Source: Rhizobium lusitanum
GTDB taxonomy: Bacteria; Pseudomonadota; Alphaproteobacteria; Rhizobiales; Rhizobiaceae
NCBI RefSeq assembly: GCF_014189535.1
Contig: NZ_CP050307.1
Location: 1,798,001 to 1,862,000, forward strand
DNA: 64,000 nt
Direction of reading: 5' to 3'
Shown: piece after piece, positions 1 to 8,750 of the stretch
How positions within the stretch are numbered: position 1 is the first letter of the stretch
Layout: each line of letters opens with the position of its first letter
Notes under the pieces: model-generated
Told to the model about the DNA's origin: nothing
Databases searched by the model: none
Seen by the model: the letters and a program-made list of their open reading frames with translations, nothing else
Translations under genes and position numbers: made by a program

Positions 1-955
1 GATCATCGATGAAGCGAGTGTCGAACGCCCGCTGGATCGCCGCTGCCGCCTGAAGCACGATAGCACCTGAACTATAAGCGCCACCACGGATGCGCCCGAC
101 AACCTGCAGAACCTGCGGGTCCTGGCTGGAACGGGGGCCAGCCGCATGGGTATAGGTCCGCGTGCGTTCCGCAACGGCCTTGGCGACATCGTTGGTGATC
201 GCCCGGCCGATGCCCGCAAGGGTCGCCAGATGAACGAGCTGATAGAAGGCGGCACCATACTTGAAGCGATCATCATCAAGCACGATGTCGTCTTCGGTCA
301 CCTTGACGTTGGTGAACGTTGTCGTACCGCTTGCCGTCAGGACTTGGCCAAATCCATCCCAGTCGTCGACGACATCTACACCTTCGGCACGACGGCGCAC
401 GGCAACCGCGATCCCCTCGCCGTTTGCATTGGAGGCGCCGACGTCGATCCAGTCGGCGTAAAGCGAGCCGGTCGTATAATATTTGGCGCCGTTGAGTACC
501 AGGGAGCCGTCGTCGCCCGAGACATGGGTCGAGAAGCGATCGAGCCCCGCTCCATTTCCAATCTCCGTCCAGGCACTACCCAAAGTCTCGCCACGACCAA
601 TCCGCTCGAACCAGACTTTCTGCCGCTGCGCCGACTTCGAATTGAGAATGTCCTCGGTAAAGCCGAAATGGGCGCGCAGCGCCTGGGTGATGTTGGAATC
701 CGCCGCTGAAAGTTCGATCAGAAGGTTGAAGAATTCCGGCAGCGTTGCGCCCTGCCCGCCATGCTCACGCGGCAGGCGAACGGCACCGAAGCCGGCCTCC
801 TTGAGCCTTTTGATGGCGTCGAAGGGCAGATCGCGCTCCAGTTCGCGGCGGTTGGCATCCTTGGCGATATCATTGAAAATCGGGCGGAACGGTGCCGCGA
901 TCGTCTCGTATCTCTCACTCGGGCCGGCGCCCCAGCCTTGTGCGATCTGTGTCAT
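1..955 (-). CDS. acyl-CoA dehydrogenase-like flavin monooxygenase (DszC/SfnB type), partial
   Basis: The first 318 codons of a gene whose 3' end lies beyond the window. The translation starts MTQIAQGWGAG and runs through the acyl-CoA dehydrogenase N-terminal and middle domains (for example LPREHGGQGATLPEF near residue 60 and GSAWTEIGNGAG near residue 130). The family includes fatty-acyl dehydrogenases and the flavin-dependent desulfurisation enzymes DszC and SfnB. The ATG shares one base with the stop of the upstream ABC ATPase gene (TGATG), so it is the last visible gene of the transporter operon. Co-transcription with an LLM monooxygenase favours the oxygenase role over beta-oxidation; that is inference. 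The active-site region at the C-terminus cannot be inspected. Confidence 0.82.
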   Translation of the reverse strand, partial: MTQIAQGWGAGPSERYETIAAPFRPIFNDIAKDANRRELERDLPFDAIKRLKEAGFGAVRLPREHGGQGATLPEFFNLLIELSAADSNITQALRAHFGFTEDILNSKSAQRQKVWFERIGRGETLGSAWTEIGNGAGLDRFSTHVSGDDGSLVLNGAKYYTTGSLYADWIDVGASNANGEGIAVAVRRRAEGVDVVDDWDGFGQVLTASGTTTFTNVKVTEDDIVLDDDRFKYGAAFYQLVHLATLAGIGRAITNDVAKAVAERTRTYTHAAGPRSSQDPQVLQVVGRIRGGAYSSGAIVLQAAAAIQRAFDTRFIDD

Positions 956-1752
956 CAGTGTGGGTATCCCTGTTGGTCCTGTGTTTCGGCGCGGTTGCCG
1001 CCGAGGTAGAAATCATGGACGTCGTCGCGCGCCCGCAGCTCCTCCGCCGTCCCGGAAATGGCGACGCGACCGTTTTCGAGAATGTAGCCGTAGTCGGCAT
1101 AGCGCAGCGCCAGATTGACGTTCTGCTCGGCGATCAGAAAGCTGACGCCGCCCTGCTTGTTGAGCGTGTGGATGATCTCGAAAATCTCCTGCACGATGAT
1201 CGGCGCAAGGCCCATCGATGGCTCGTCGAGGAGCAAGAGGCGCGGTTTCGTCATCAGCGCACGACCGATGGCGACCATCTGCTGTTCACCGCCGGAGGTA
1301 AGGCCCGCTTTCGTCCGGCGTTTTTCCTTAAGCCGCGGAAACCAGCTGTAGATCTGCTCCAGATCGGCCTGCAGGTCGCGCCGCTTGGGGCGGCGCAGGA
1401 AGCCGCCCGACAGGATATTTTCCTCGACCGTCAACTGCGGAAAACAGTGTCGCCCTTCGAGAACCTGGACGACACCCTTGGCCACCAGCCGCGAAGCGGA
1501 CAGGCGATTGATCGCCTCTCCATCCCAGGTGATCGACCCTCGGCTCACATGGCCGCGCTCCGGCCCGAGCAGGTTCGATATCGCCTTCAGGGTTGTCGTC
1601 TTTCCGGCGCCGTTGGCCCCGAGGAGAGCGACAATCGCGCCCGCCTCGACCTTGAGCGAGACATCCCTCACGGCCAGGATCGCCTGGCCGTAAAGAGCCT
1701 CGATGGTGCGGACCTCAAGCTGCCCGCCTTGTGTAGCGCCAACAACGCTCAT
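955..1752 (-). CDS. branched-chain amino acid-type ABC transporter ATP-binding protein (LivF family)
   Basis: A 265-residue ATPase subunit that would energise import on the cytoplasmic face of the permeases encoded upstream. Walker A is GANGAGKT near residue 45, the signature is the LivF variant TSGGEQQMVAIGRAL near 148, and Walker B is LLLLDEPSMGL near 172, followed by the H-loop region. Length and the SGGEQQ signature are typical of LivF. It lies between the binding-protein gene (16-nt gap) and the acyl-CoA dehydrogenase-like gene (1-nt overlap). The natural substrate cannot be read from the ATPase; the oxygenase neighbours suggest something other than leucine. Confidence 0.9.
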   Translation of the reverse strand: MSVVGATQGGQLEVRTIEALYGQAILAVRDVSLKVEAGAIVALLGANGAGKTTTLKAISNLLGPERGHVSRGSITWDGEAINRLSASRLVAKGVVQVLEGRHCFPQLTVEENILSGGFLRRPKRRDLQADLEQIYSWFPRLKEKRRTKAGLTSGGEQQMVAIGRALMTKPRLLLLDEPSMGLAPIIVQEIFEIIHTLNKQGGVSFLIAEQNVNLALRYADYGYILENGRVAISGTAEELRARDDVHDFYLGGNRAETQDQQGYPH

Positions 1753-1767
1753 CGGTTCACCCGCCCG

Positions 1768-3105
1768 TCAGTTCGCCACCGGCTCGCGCGGCGGCAAGTT
1801 CTTTTCCTTGGCATAGGCGGCGGCCTTGGCGAAGATTGCATCCTTGAAGAGCGGCCTGTCCCCCTTCAGCCAGCCGGTGACGGCATTCCATTTGGTGCCA
1901 TCCCACTGCACGATCTTGGCGGCCGGCTGGCCCTCATGATCCTGCGGCGTCACCTTGAGCGGGCTCAGCAAGCCGGTTGCGCCGAGTTCCTCGATCCGTT
2001 CCGCCGTGATGTCGAGATGCTCGACGGCCCAATGACCTTCCTCCTTGGTCAGCGGGTGGTTACCGAACTTCGCCTGTCCGGTGCGCAGGACTTCGGTGAA
2101 GATAATCGCCTGCACGAGGCCGGCATTGTAGTAGACCGAACCGAACTTCGTGGGGTCCTTGAGATCCCCCTTGCCAGCGTCGATGATGTTCTTCTTCAGC
2201 TCCTGGCTGATCTTGAAATCAGTGCCTGACGGATAGACGGAGACGGCGAGATAGTTCTTTGCCGCGGCACCAGCCGGGCGCGCGTCTTCCTCGGAGCCAG
2301 TCCAGATATCGCCGATGATCCGGTCTGCCGGAAAGCCGACGCGAGCGGCCGTCTTCAGACCGACCGGCGACATCACGCCCCATGCGCGGAAGAATACCCA
2401 GTCGACGCCGGCGCGCTTGATCTGCTGCCATTGTGCCTGCTGCTGCTCGCCCGGATGCGGCACGGGGATCTGGATGTCCTCGAAGCCATACTTCTTGGCG
2501 AGGATACCCATCGGCTGGATGGTTTCGCGTCCATATCCGGAATCATGGTAGAGCGTCGCGATCTTCAAGCCCTTCAGCTTGTCGTAGCCGCCGACCTGAT
2601 TGGCGATATGCTCGACGACGATCGAGGCTTCCGTCCAGTAGTCGAAAAGAAGCGGAAACTGGTAGGGGAAGACACTGCCATCAACGGCATCGCCGCGTCC
2701 GCCGGCGACCGACACGATCGGCAGCTGATCGATGCGTGCCTTGTCGGAAATCGCCGCATCGAAGCCGCTCGACGTGGTGAAGAGGGCCGCGACCGGCGCG
2801 CCGGCATAGCCGTTCTTGTAGCGCTCATAGCATTCGAATGCCCGCTCCAGCGTATAGGCGGTCTCGCATTCCTGTACGAAGATCTTGACGCCGTTGACGC
2901 CGCCCTTTTCGTTTATGTAGTTGAAATAATCGCGATATCCCGCCCATTGGGGAATACCCGATGGTGCATAAGGACCGGTGCGGTAGGAAAACAGCGGAAA
3001 GAGCTGCTGTCCTGTCCCTTCCTCCGCTAGGGATGGCGTAACTGCCGCCGACGCTGCGATGGCGATCGCCCCGGCCAGCATGAATGCTTTCTTGAAAAAT
3101 GACAT
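1768..3105 (-). CDS. ABC transporter periplasmic substrate-binding protein (Leu/Ile/Val-binding family)
   Basis: A 445-residue protein with a clear signal peptide (hydrophobic stretch LAGAIAIAASAAV, cleavage probably after residue 28 before EEGTGQ). It has the type I periplasmic-binding fold of HAAT systems, seen in GVNGVKIFVQECETAYTLERAFECYE near residue 80 and IATLYHDSGYGRE near 180. It is longer than classical LivK (about 370 residues), as is common for HAAT receptors of aromatic or unusual ligands. Here the receptor gene follows the two permease genes and precedes LivF, separated from the upstream permease gene by 96 nt containing a stem-loop. The ligand is unknown. Confidence 0.88.
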   Translation of the reverse strand: MSFFKKAFMLAGAIAIAASAAVTPSLAEEGTGQQLFPLFSYRTGPYAPSGIPQWAGYRDYFNYINEKGGVNGVKIFVQECETAYTLERAFECYERYKNGYAGAPVAALFTTSSGFDAAISDKARIDQLPIVSVAGGRGDAVDGSVFPYQFPLLFDYWTEASIVVEHIANQVGGYDKLKGLKIATLYHDSGYGRETIQPMGILAKKYGFEDIQIPVPHPGEQQQAQWQQIKRAGVDWVFFRAWGVMSPVGLKTAARVGFPADRIIGDIWTGSEEDARPAGAAAKNYLAVSVYPSGTDFKISQELKKNIIDAGKGDLKDPTKFGSVYYNAGLVQAIIFTEVLRTGQAKFGNHPLTKEEGHWAVEHLDITAERIEELGATGLLSPLKVTPQDHEGQPAAKIVQWDGTKWNAVTGWLKGDRPLFKDAIFAKAAAYAKEKNLPPREPVAN

Positions 3106-3131
3106 TGGAAACCCCGTTGGTGCAATGAAAG

Positions 3132-3176
3132 AAGGCGGCGCCTGACTGCTTGGGAGGAGGAACCCGACGCCGAAGG
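3132..3176 (-). other. intra-operon stem-loop with CCTCCTCCC loop
   Basis: In the transcript the segment CGGCGTC can pair with GGCGCCG (seven pairs, one G-U), leaving a loop with TTCCTCCTCCCAAG. It lies between the LivM-type permease gene and the binding-protein gene. Stem-loops at such places often adjust the amount of binding protein relative to membrane subunits; the role here is inference. The loop 9-mer is the same as that repeated in the candidate sRNA near 62850-63000. Confidence 0.4.
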
Positions 3177-3201
3177 TTCACCCTTGTTTGAAAAAGAACG
3201 T

Positions 3202-4263
3202 CTATGTCGCCCCGCGCTTCCATTTGCCGATGGCGGTGGTTGCCCGGCGTATGAGCGCGGCGAGACCGTCCGGCTCCTTGATCAGGATAAGGATGATGAT
3301 CACGCCGAAGATGACGCGCTGCAGGTTCGTCAACGCCCCTTGATCGCCAAGGAACGAGAGGTTGGCGGCAAGGACGATGCGATCGAGCAGGATCGGCGTC
3401 AGCACGATGAAGGCCGCGCCGAGGAAATTGCCGAAGATCGTCGCGGTGCCGCCGATCAGCACGATGAAGAGCACCTGAAATGACTTGTCGAGATTGAAGG
3501 TGTGGGCATCGGAGGTGCCGAGATAGGCGAAGCCCCAGAGAACGCCGGTCACGCCCAGAAAGAACGAACTGATCGCATAGGCTTGCAGCTTGCGGCGCGC
3601 GATGCGAATGCCGATCACCGAGGCGGCCGTATCCATATCGCGGATCGCCATCCACTCGCGGCCGAGACGGCTCTTCACGATCAGGAAAGCAAGGCCTATC
3701 AGCGCCGTGGTAACCGAGATTGCCAGCAGGTATCGGCCCGCCGGAGACTGGAGATCCCATCCAAGAAAGGCGAGACGCGGCGCCGAGATCGTCAGTGACT
3801 GACTGTCATTGGAGAACCAGGTGAAATTGCTGAAGACCCATTCGAAGAAGAATTGGGCGCCGAGCGTCGAGGCACCGAGATAGAAGCCTTTGATCCGAAG
3901 AGCCGGAAGTCCGAAGACGACGCCGGCAGCAGCGGCGACGAGACCCGAGACCAGAAGCACCACCGGAAGCGGCAGGAAGGGCGCGCGCAGGATCAGATTA
4001 TAGGCGGAGAATGCCCCGATCGACATGAAGGCGGCCGATCCCAATGAAACCAGTCCGGCATAGCCCATCAGGAGGTTGAGGCTGATCCCGGCAAGGCCCA
4101 TGACCAACGTGGGGATGATGATCGAGCTTAGCCAATAGTCGCTGGCGCCAAGCGGCACCGCGACGAAGAGCACCAACAGTCCGGCAATGACAGCCAGAAT
4201 GCGCAGATTGCTCTTCGACGATATGGCGGCGGCCTCGGCGAGCACGTTGTTGGAGACGCTCAT
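3202..4263 (-). CDS. ABC transporter inner-membrane permease (LivM family)
   Basis: A 353-residue hydrophobic protein with about nine membrane segments and the LivM core (LMGYAGLVSLGSAAFMSIGA near residue 65, and the EAA-like loop SRLGREWMAIRDMDTAASVIGI near 200). It would pair with the LivH-type permease to form the translocation channel. The start lies 3 nt after the stop of the LivH gene, indicating translational coupling. The hydrophilic C-terminus (IRRATTAIGKWKRGAT) is normal for the family. Confidence 0.9.
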   Translation of the reverse strand: MSVSNNVLAEAAAISSKSNLRILAVIAGLLVLFVAVPLGASDYWLSSIIIPTLVMGLAGISLNLLMGYAGLVSLGSAAFMSIGAFSAYNLILRAPFLPLPVVLLVSGLVAAAAGVVFGLPALRIKGFYLGASTLGAQFFFEWVFSNFTWFSNDSQSLTISAPRLAFLGWDLQSPAGRYLLAISVTTALIGLAFLIVKSRLGREWMAIRDMDTAASVIGIRIARRKLQAYAISSFFLGVTGVLWGFAYLGTSDAHTFNLDKSFQVLFIVLIGGTATIFGNFLGAAFIVLTPILLDRIVLAANLSFLGDQGALTNLQRVIFGVIIILILIKEPDGLAALIRRATTAIGKWKRGAT

Positions 4264-4266
4264 GGA

Positions 4267-5148
4267 TCAGACCCTTTCGATGGCGCGGTCGCCGAAAAGG
4301 CCGGCCGGGCGGACGAGGAGGAAGGCGACTGCCAGGATGTAGGCGAACCAGGTGGAAACGCTGCCGCCGACCAATGGGCCGATATAGATGTCGGCTAATG
4401 ATTCCGCCGCACCGACGATCAGACCGCCGACAATGGCGCCAGGAATGGAAGAGAAGCCGCCGATGATGAGTACCGGCAGCGCCTTCAGCGTGATCAGCGA
4501 CAGCGAATACTGCACGCCTTGGCGCGCGCCCCACAAAAGCCCGGCAACCAGCGCCACGATCCCCGCGACGCTCCAGACGATGCGCCAGATCTGCGGCAGG
4601 CGGATACCGATCGACTGCGCGGCGAGCGTATCGTCGGCAACAGCACGCAGGGAGATCCCCATGCGGGTCTTGCTGAAGACGATGGCGAGAACAACGACGA
4701 GCCCGATCACAATCAGCGAGGCGACGATGTCGAACTGGCTGATCAATATGCCGCCGAAATCGGTGGCGATATCATCGATCCCGATATCGAGCATATGCAC
4801 GTCCGTTCCAAGGAAGAACTGCGTCGCGCCCTCGATGACGAAGCTCAGGCCAAGCGTCGCCATGAACAGGGTCAGCGGATCGCGGTTGCGCAGAGGTCTG
4901 AGAACCAGCGCCTCGATCGCGACCGCCGTCGCGATCATCACGCCACAGGTGATGGCGAAGGCAATCCAGAAGGAAGTGCCTCGCTCGGTCAGTGTGACGA
5001 AAGTCAGCGCCGCGAGGAACACCATCGCGCCCTGCGCGAAGTTGAAGACGCCGGAGGCCTTGTAGATCAGCACGAATCCGATGGCGACCAGGCCGTACAT
5101 CAGGCCGGCGAAAAGGCCGGTGGTCAAGGTTTCGAGAAAATATCCCAT
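4267..5148 (-). CDS. ABC transporter inner-membrane permease (LivH family)
   Basis: A 293-residue integral membrane protein with the LivH fingerprint: an N-terminal segment reading GLFAGLMYGLVAIGFVLIYKASGVFNFAQG (in part), and the cytoplasmic loop KTRMGISLRAVADDTLAAQSIGI near residue 170 that contacts the ATPases. It follows the LivG gene by 11 nt and precedes the LivM gene by 3 nt, in one minus-strand operon. Confidence 0.9.
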   Translation of the reverse strand: MGYFLETLTTGLFAGLMYGLVAIGFVLIYKASGVFNFAQGAMVFLAALTFVTLTERGTSFWIAFAITCGVMIATAVAIEALVLRPLRNRDPLTLFMATLGLSFVIEGATQFFLGTDVHMLDIGIDDIATDFGGILISQFDIVASLIVIGLVVVLAIVFSKTRMGISLRAVADDTLAAQSIGIRLPQIWRIVWSVAGIVALVAGLLWGARQGVQYSLSLITLKALPVLIIGGFSSIPGAIVGGLIVGAAESLADIYIGPLVGGSVSTWFAYILAVAFLLVRPAGLFGDRAIERV

Positions 5149-5159
5149 CGTGACAACCC

Positions 5160-5930
5160 CTAATGAACCGTGCCGAGATAGGCGGAGATGACCTCGGGAT
5201 TGGTGCGGATCTCATCCGGTCCGCCGTCCGCGACCTTGCGGCCGTAATCCAGCACGACCACATGACTGGCCAGGCCGAGCACGATGCCGACATCATGTTC
5301 GATCAGGACGATGGTGGTGCCGAAGGCGCGATTGACCTCGGCGATTACCCGGCTCATATCCCGCTTCTCATCCTGGTTCATGCCGGCCATGGGTTCGTCG
5401 AGGAGCAGGAGCTTGGGCGACGCGGAAAGCGCCCGTCCGAGATCCACCCGCTTCTGAACGCCGTATGGCAAGGTCGACACGACCGTGTCGGCATAGGGTT
5501 CGAGGCCAAGAAAGGAGATAATCCTGCTGGACCGAGCCTCGAAATCGCGCCGTTCCTCGGCGTCGCGGCCAAAGCGGAAGATGTTTTCGAGAAAGCTCGC
5601 CTTTCCGTGGCGGGAAATACCCGCAAGCACGTTTTCCCTCACCGTCAGGCGGCGGAACAGCGCGTTGTGCTGAAAGGTGCGCCCGATGCCGAGATGAGCC
5701 GCCTTGAAGGGATGGATGGCCTCGAACCGCTCGCCATCAAAGACGACATCGCCTGAATCGGCGCGGTAAACACCATTGATGACGTTGAGCAGAGAGCTTT
5801 TGCCTGCACCGTTGGGGCCGATCAGCGCACAGATTTCCCCCCTCGCGACACTGAAGCTCAACGCATTGAGCGCGCGCACGCCCTTGAAGGAAAGGGATAC
5901 ATCATGAAGTTCGAGCAGGCCGGCCATCAC
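5160..5930 (-). CDS. ABC transporter ATP-binding protein (LivG family)
   Basis: A 256-residue ATPase. Walker A GPNGAGKS is near residue 38, the extended LivG Q-loop IGRTFQHNALFRRLTV near 84, an atypical signature LPYGVQKRVDLGRAL near 150 (LivG proteins often show PYG in place of SGG), and Walker B LLLLDEPMAGMN near 170. Its ATG overlaps the stop of the upstream monooxygenase gene by 4 nt (ATGA). It would form the ATPase heterodimer with the LivF homologue. Confidence 0.91.
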   Translation of the reverse strand: MMAGLLELHDVSLSFKGVRALNALSFSVARGEICALIGPNGAGKSSLLNVINGVYRADSGDVVFDGERFEAIHPFKAAHLGIGRTFQHNALFRRLTVRENVLAGISRHGKASFLENIFRFGRDAEERRDFEARSSRIISFLGLEPYADTVVSTLPYGVQKRVDLGRALSASPKLLLLDEPMAGMNQDEKRDMSRVIAEVNRAFGTTIVLIEHDVGIVLGLASHVVVLDYGRKVADGGPDEIRTNPEVISAYLGTVH

Positions 5931-7351
5931 GCACCGACCGATTTTAACGGCAGCGACGCATCACCCGCCTCCGCCTCGCGCCGCTTCACGGCCTCGATGT
6001 CGCGGAAGCCATTCGCCGGGTGGCTGACTGGCAGGTAAGGCCCGTCTCCGAAGAGTTTTTCACGCAAGGTTCCGGGCTTGTAGGCGGTCGGATAGACGCC
6101 ACGCTTCTGCAACTCCGGCACGATATGGCCGACGATATCCTCGAAGCTGTCGGGCGTCACCGCATAGGCGATGTTGAAGCCGTCGACGTCGGTATCTTCG
6201 ACCCATTCTTGCAGGATATCGGCGATGCGTTCGGTTGAGCCGACGAAGACAGGCCCCATGCCACCGATGCCGCCAAACTGCGCAAGCTCGTCAATGGTCC
6301 AGGATTTGTCGCCCCCGGCAATGTGCTCGACAAAGGAGTGGATCGCGTTGGTTTCGATCCGCTCCACCACGTCGGTCGGTGCATATTGCCCGAAGTCGAT
6401 GCCGCTCCAGCCGGACATGAAGGTCAGAGAGCCGTCATAGGAGACGTAGCTCTTGTAGTCCTCGAACTTCTTCTGCGCCTTCTCTTCCGTCTCATCGGTG
6501 ATGATGGTGATCAGCGTATAGATGAACACCTTCTTCGGATCGCGGCCAGCCGCGGCAATGCGCTCGCGAATATCGGCGACATAGTGCTTGAGGACGGATT
6601 TCGTCGGCGCGGCGACGAAGATGCACTCCGCATGCCCCGCCGCGAATGTCTTGCCTGGCCCTGAAGCACCTGCCTGATAGAGCACCGGCGTGCGTTGTGG
6701 CGAGGGCTCCGACAGATGATAACCCGGGACCTCGAAATATTTGCCCTTGTGGCCGATCTCGTGAACCTTGGACGGATCGGTGAAGATGCGGCGGTCGCGG
6801 TCACGCTGCACCGCGCCCTCTTCCCAGCTCCCCTCGAAGAGCTTGTAGAGCACCTCGACATATTCGGCCGCGACTTCATAACGGTTGTCGTGCCGGCGAA
6901 GTCCGCCCTGCCCGATATTCTTCGCGCCGCTCTCGAGATAGGAGGTGACGATGTTCCAGCCGACGCGACCCTTCGTATGGTGGTCCGCCGTCGAAAGGCG
7001 GCGCGCAAAGGTGTAGGGATGCTCGAAGGATGTCGATGCCGTGATGCCAATGCCGAGATGTTCCGTCGCAAGCGCGATGGGAGCTGCCAGCTGCAGGGGA
7101 TCGTTGACCGGGATCTGCGCCGCCTGCTCGATGGCGTGATAGTTCGACCCCTTGTAGACGTCGTAATAGCCGATAACGTCGGCAATGAAGACGCCATCGA
7201 AAATGCCGCGCTCCAGCGTGCGGGCGAGATCCTGCCAGTAGTCCAGATCCTTGTATTTCCAGGATTTGTCACGAGGATGCGCCCATAGGCCCGGCGATTG
7301 ATGACCAACGCAGTTCATATCGAATGCGTTAAAACGAATTTGGCGGCTCAT
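5927..7351 (-). CDS. LLM-class flavin-dependent monooxygenase (NtaA/SnaA/DszA/DmoA family)
   Basis: A 474-residue bacterial-luciferase-fold monooxygenase, the first gene of the minus-strand operon. The N-terminus RFNAFDMNCVGHQSPGLW, the FMN-site segment STADHHTKGRVGWNIVTSY near residue 125 and GASGPGKTFAAGHAE near 230 are typical of the NtaA/DszA branch, which uses reduced FMN and oxygen to cleave C-N or C-S bonds. A flavin reductase is not present nearby and would be supplied elsewhere. The start is supported by AGGGGA just upstream. The link to a DszC/SfnB-like partner suggests an organosulfur or heterocyclic substrate; this is inference. Confidence 0.88.
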   Translation of the reverse strand: MSRQIRFNAFDMNCVGHQSPGLWAHPRDKSWKYKDLDYWQDLARTLERGIFDGVFIADVIGYYDVYKGSNYHAIEQAAQIPVNDPLQLAAPIALATEHLGIGITASTSFEHPYTFARRLSTADHHTKGRVGWNIVTSYLESGAKNIGQGGLRRHDNRYEVAAEYVEVLYKLFEGSWEEGAVQRDRDRRIFTDPSKVHEIGHKGKYFEVPGYHLSEPSPQRTPVLYQAGASGPGKTFAAGHAECIFVAAPTKSVLKHYVADIRERIAAAGRDPKKVFIYTLITIITDETEEKAQKKFEDYKSYVSYDGSLTFMSGWSGIDFGQYAPTDVVERIETNAIHSFVEHIAGGDKSWTIDELAQFGGIGGMGPVFVGSTERIADILQEWVEDTDVDGFNIAYAVTPDSFEDIVGHIVPELQKRGVYPTAYKPGTLREKLFGDGPYLPVSHPANGFRDIEAVKRREAEAGDASLPLKSVGA

Positions 7352-8075
7352 GACATTCCCCTGCTGAGTACCTGGACGGGCAGATGGGGGAAATTAGGCG
7401 GGGCGGTCCGCTCAATACAGGAAATCTATGGTTTTAATATATATAAAGGGGGGATTATTTTGCCTCTCGGCCCGGCATGTAAGGGATTGATGAAATTTGG
7501 CACCCGGCAGACCACAGGTTCCGGCTGCTCTGTTTAGCAATGCTCTACGAGGGATTTAGATCCAGGCACCTTATCGCGAGCGCCGTGCTTCATCAGAGGG
7601 GGAAGGGATGCTCCAAGTGGAGCCAAAGACAGCCAGTCATGCGGCGCGCATTTGTAGCCGGACCAAGGGAGACGGCGGTTGTCTCGATGCTGGCTGGATG
7701 AACCTCACCGGGGGTGCACGACAAGGCGCACAGCAAGATCAAACCAGCCAGCGGCGTGTGTAGAACCAAGTTAATGCGGCAAGATAGTGACGCTTACGTA
7801 AGGCCCATTCTTTTCGTAAAGGAAGATGCTGTCTCCGGGCTATTCAAGCGGAGGCTTGAAACCAGACACGCTCGCGTTCCCTTTGGCTTGGTCAGGGCAA
7901 AACACATAAATTCTAAAAATTTAGTAGAAAATTGAAATTCCCTTCTCTGTTCCGCGACTTAAATCGCAGCGATGCCCTTTGCCAATCGCGATCCTTCTCG
8001 GGAAAATATCGTTGTTGGCATCTTCATAGGAGTGCTGCCAAGCGACGTTGAAGTGAAATCAGGAAGGAAACACGA
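7352..8075. other. 724-nt intergenic region
   Basis: Separates the divergently oriented monooxygenase operon and groES. An A+T-rich patch (7425-7450, with TATATATA) sits upstream of the monooxygenase gene and probably holds its promoter. I see no CIRCE element (TTAGCACTC-N9-GAGTGCTAA) before groES. Short open frames here, such as one at 7714-7935, have no recognisable motifs or good ribosome site, and I do not call them genes. Confidence 0.5.
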
Positions 8076-8363
8076 ATGGCATTTCGCCCACTGCATGATC
8101 GTGTCGTCATAAGGCGCCTCGAAAGCGAAGAGAAGACGCGGGGTGGCATCATCATCCCGGACACCGCCAAGGGAAAACCCCAAGAGGGCGCCGTCGTCGC
8201 CATTGGCCCAGGGCTGCATGATGAGAGCGGCAAGCTTGTGCCTCTCGACGTCAAGGCCGGCGACCGCGTGCTTTTCGGCAAGTGGTCGGGCACGGAGATC
8301 AAGATCGACGGCGAAGACCTGCTGATCGTCAAGGAAGCCGACATCCTCGGCGTAGTGGCCTAA
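8076..8363 (+). CDS. groES: co-chaperonin GroES
   Basis: A complete 95-residue GroES. The N-terminus [12 protein letters not shown], the mobile loop [21 protein letters not shown] near residue 20 (listed here only to its limits), and the C-terminal [10 protein letters not shown] are diagnostic. It would form the heptameric lid of GroEL and help fold client proteins in the cytoplasm. AGGAAGGAAA sits just upstream of the ATG. The gene is followed by only a groEL stump, so it is either an orphan that works with another GroEL copy or is itself decaying. Rhizobia often carry several groESL loci. Confidence 0.96.
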   Translation: MAFRPLHDRVVIRRLESEEKTRGGIIIPDTAKGKPQEGAVVAIGPGLHDESGKLVPLDVKAGDRVLFGKWSGTEIKIDGEDLLIVKEADILGVVA

Positions 8364-8390
8364 CACGGACTTTTAGGAAGGAAATCATCC

Positions 8391-8489
8391 ATGGCTGCCA
8401 AGGAAGTCAAATTCTCCGCCGATGCCGGACTCATCCCTCATGCCAAAAGGCTTCAGGCGCGACGCCGGCATTTTTCAAGTTTCCGCTAA
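8391..8489 (+). pseudogene. groEL: groEL remnant (first 12 codons only)
   Basis: Placed 27 nt after groES with the ribosome site AGGAAGGAAA, this frame begins MAAKEVKFSADA, exactly the start of alpha-proteobacterial GroEL. It then diverges into LIPHAKRLQARRRHFSSFR and stops. A full GroEL is about 545 residues, so nearly the whole gene is deleted after codon 12. The truncated frame could still be translated to a 32-residue peptide. Confidence 0.85.
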
Positions 8490-8566
8490 ATATTAGATAT
8501 ATATGTCAAATCCATGCGTAAAATAGGTCGGTCCATATGTCGCCTTTGAAGCGCCGCGGACACATT

Positions 8567-8641
8567 ATGATCATACTCGACGCGATCGGCGTTTCCCTCC
8601 TCCCGGTCTCGCTGCGTTGGCTGTTCCCTCTGGAGGTTTGA
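8567..8641 (+). CDS. possible 24-residue hydrophobic peptide
   Basis: A short frame, MIILDAIGVSLLPVSLRWLF followed by PLEV, sits between the groEL remnant and a terminator on the same strand. It is largely hydrophobic and could span a membrane. There is only a weak ribosome site (GCGGA). I do not recognise it; it may be chance. Confidence 0.2.
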   Translation: MIILDAIGVSLLPVSLRWLFPLEV

Positions 8642-8653
8642 CCTTCAAACTTA

Positions 8654-8693
8654 AAGGGCTCCGGTTTACGCCGAGAGCCCTTCTTTCTTTTCT
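8654..8693 (+). terminator. rho-independent terminator after groES/groEL remnant
   Basis: AAGGGCTC at 8654-8661 pairs with GAGCCCTT at 8675-8682 around a 13-nt loop, followed by a T-rich tail (TTCTTTCTTTT). It is likely the original end of the groESL transcript. The A-rich left flank could give weak termination for the convergent DUF2891 gene too. Confidence 0.7.
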
Positions 8694-8750
8694 GTTGTCC
8701 TGTGTAGCCACGCCATCAAATGGCACTTACCGCGCTTCGTGCTCTCTCGC

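Noticed and set aside
892..2229. Plus-strand 445-codon frame opposite the LivF and receptor genes
   Set aside because: The opposite strand has Walker motifs and a signal peptide in good operon spacing; this frame has no recognisable domain.
7714..7935. 73-codon frame before groES
   Set aside because: It has no ribosome site, motif or coding-like composition; possibly part of the promoter region.
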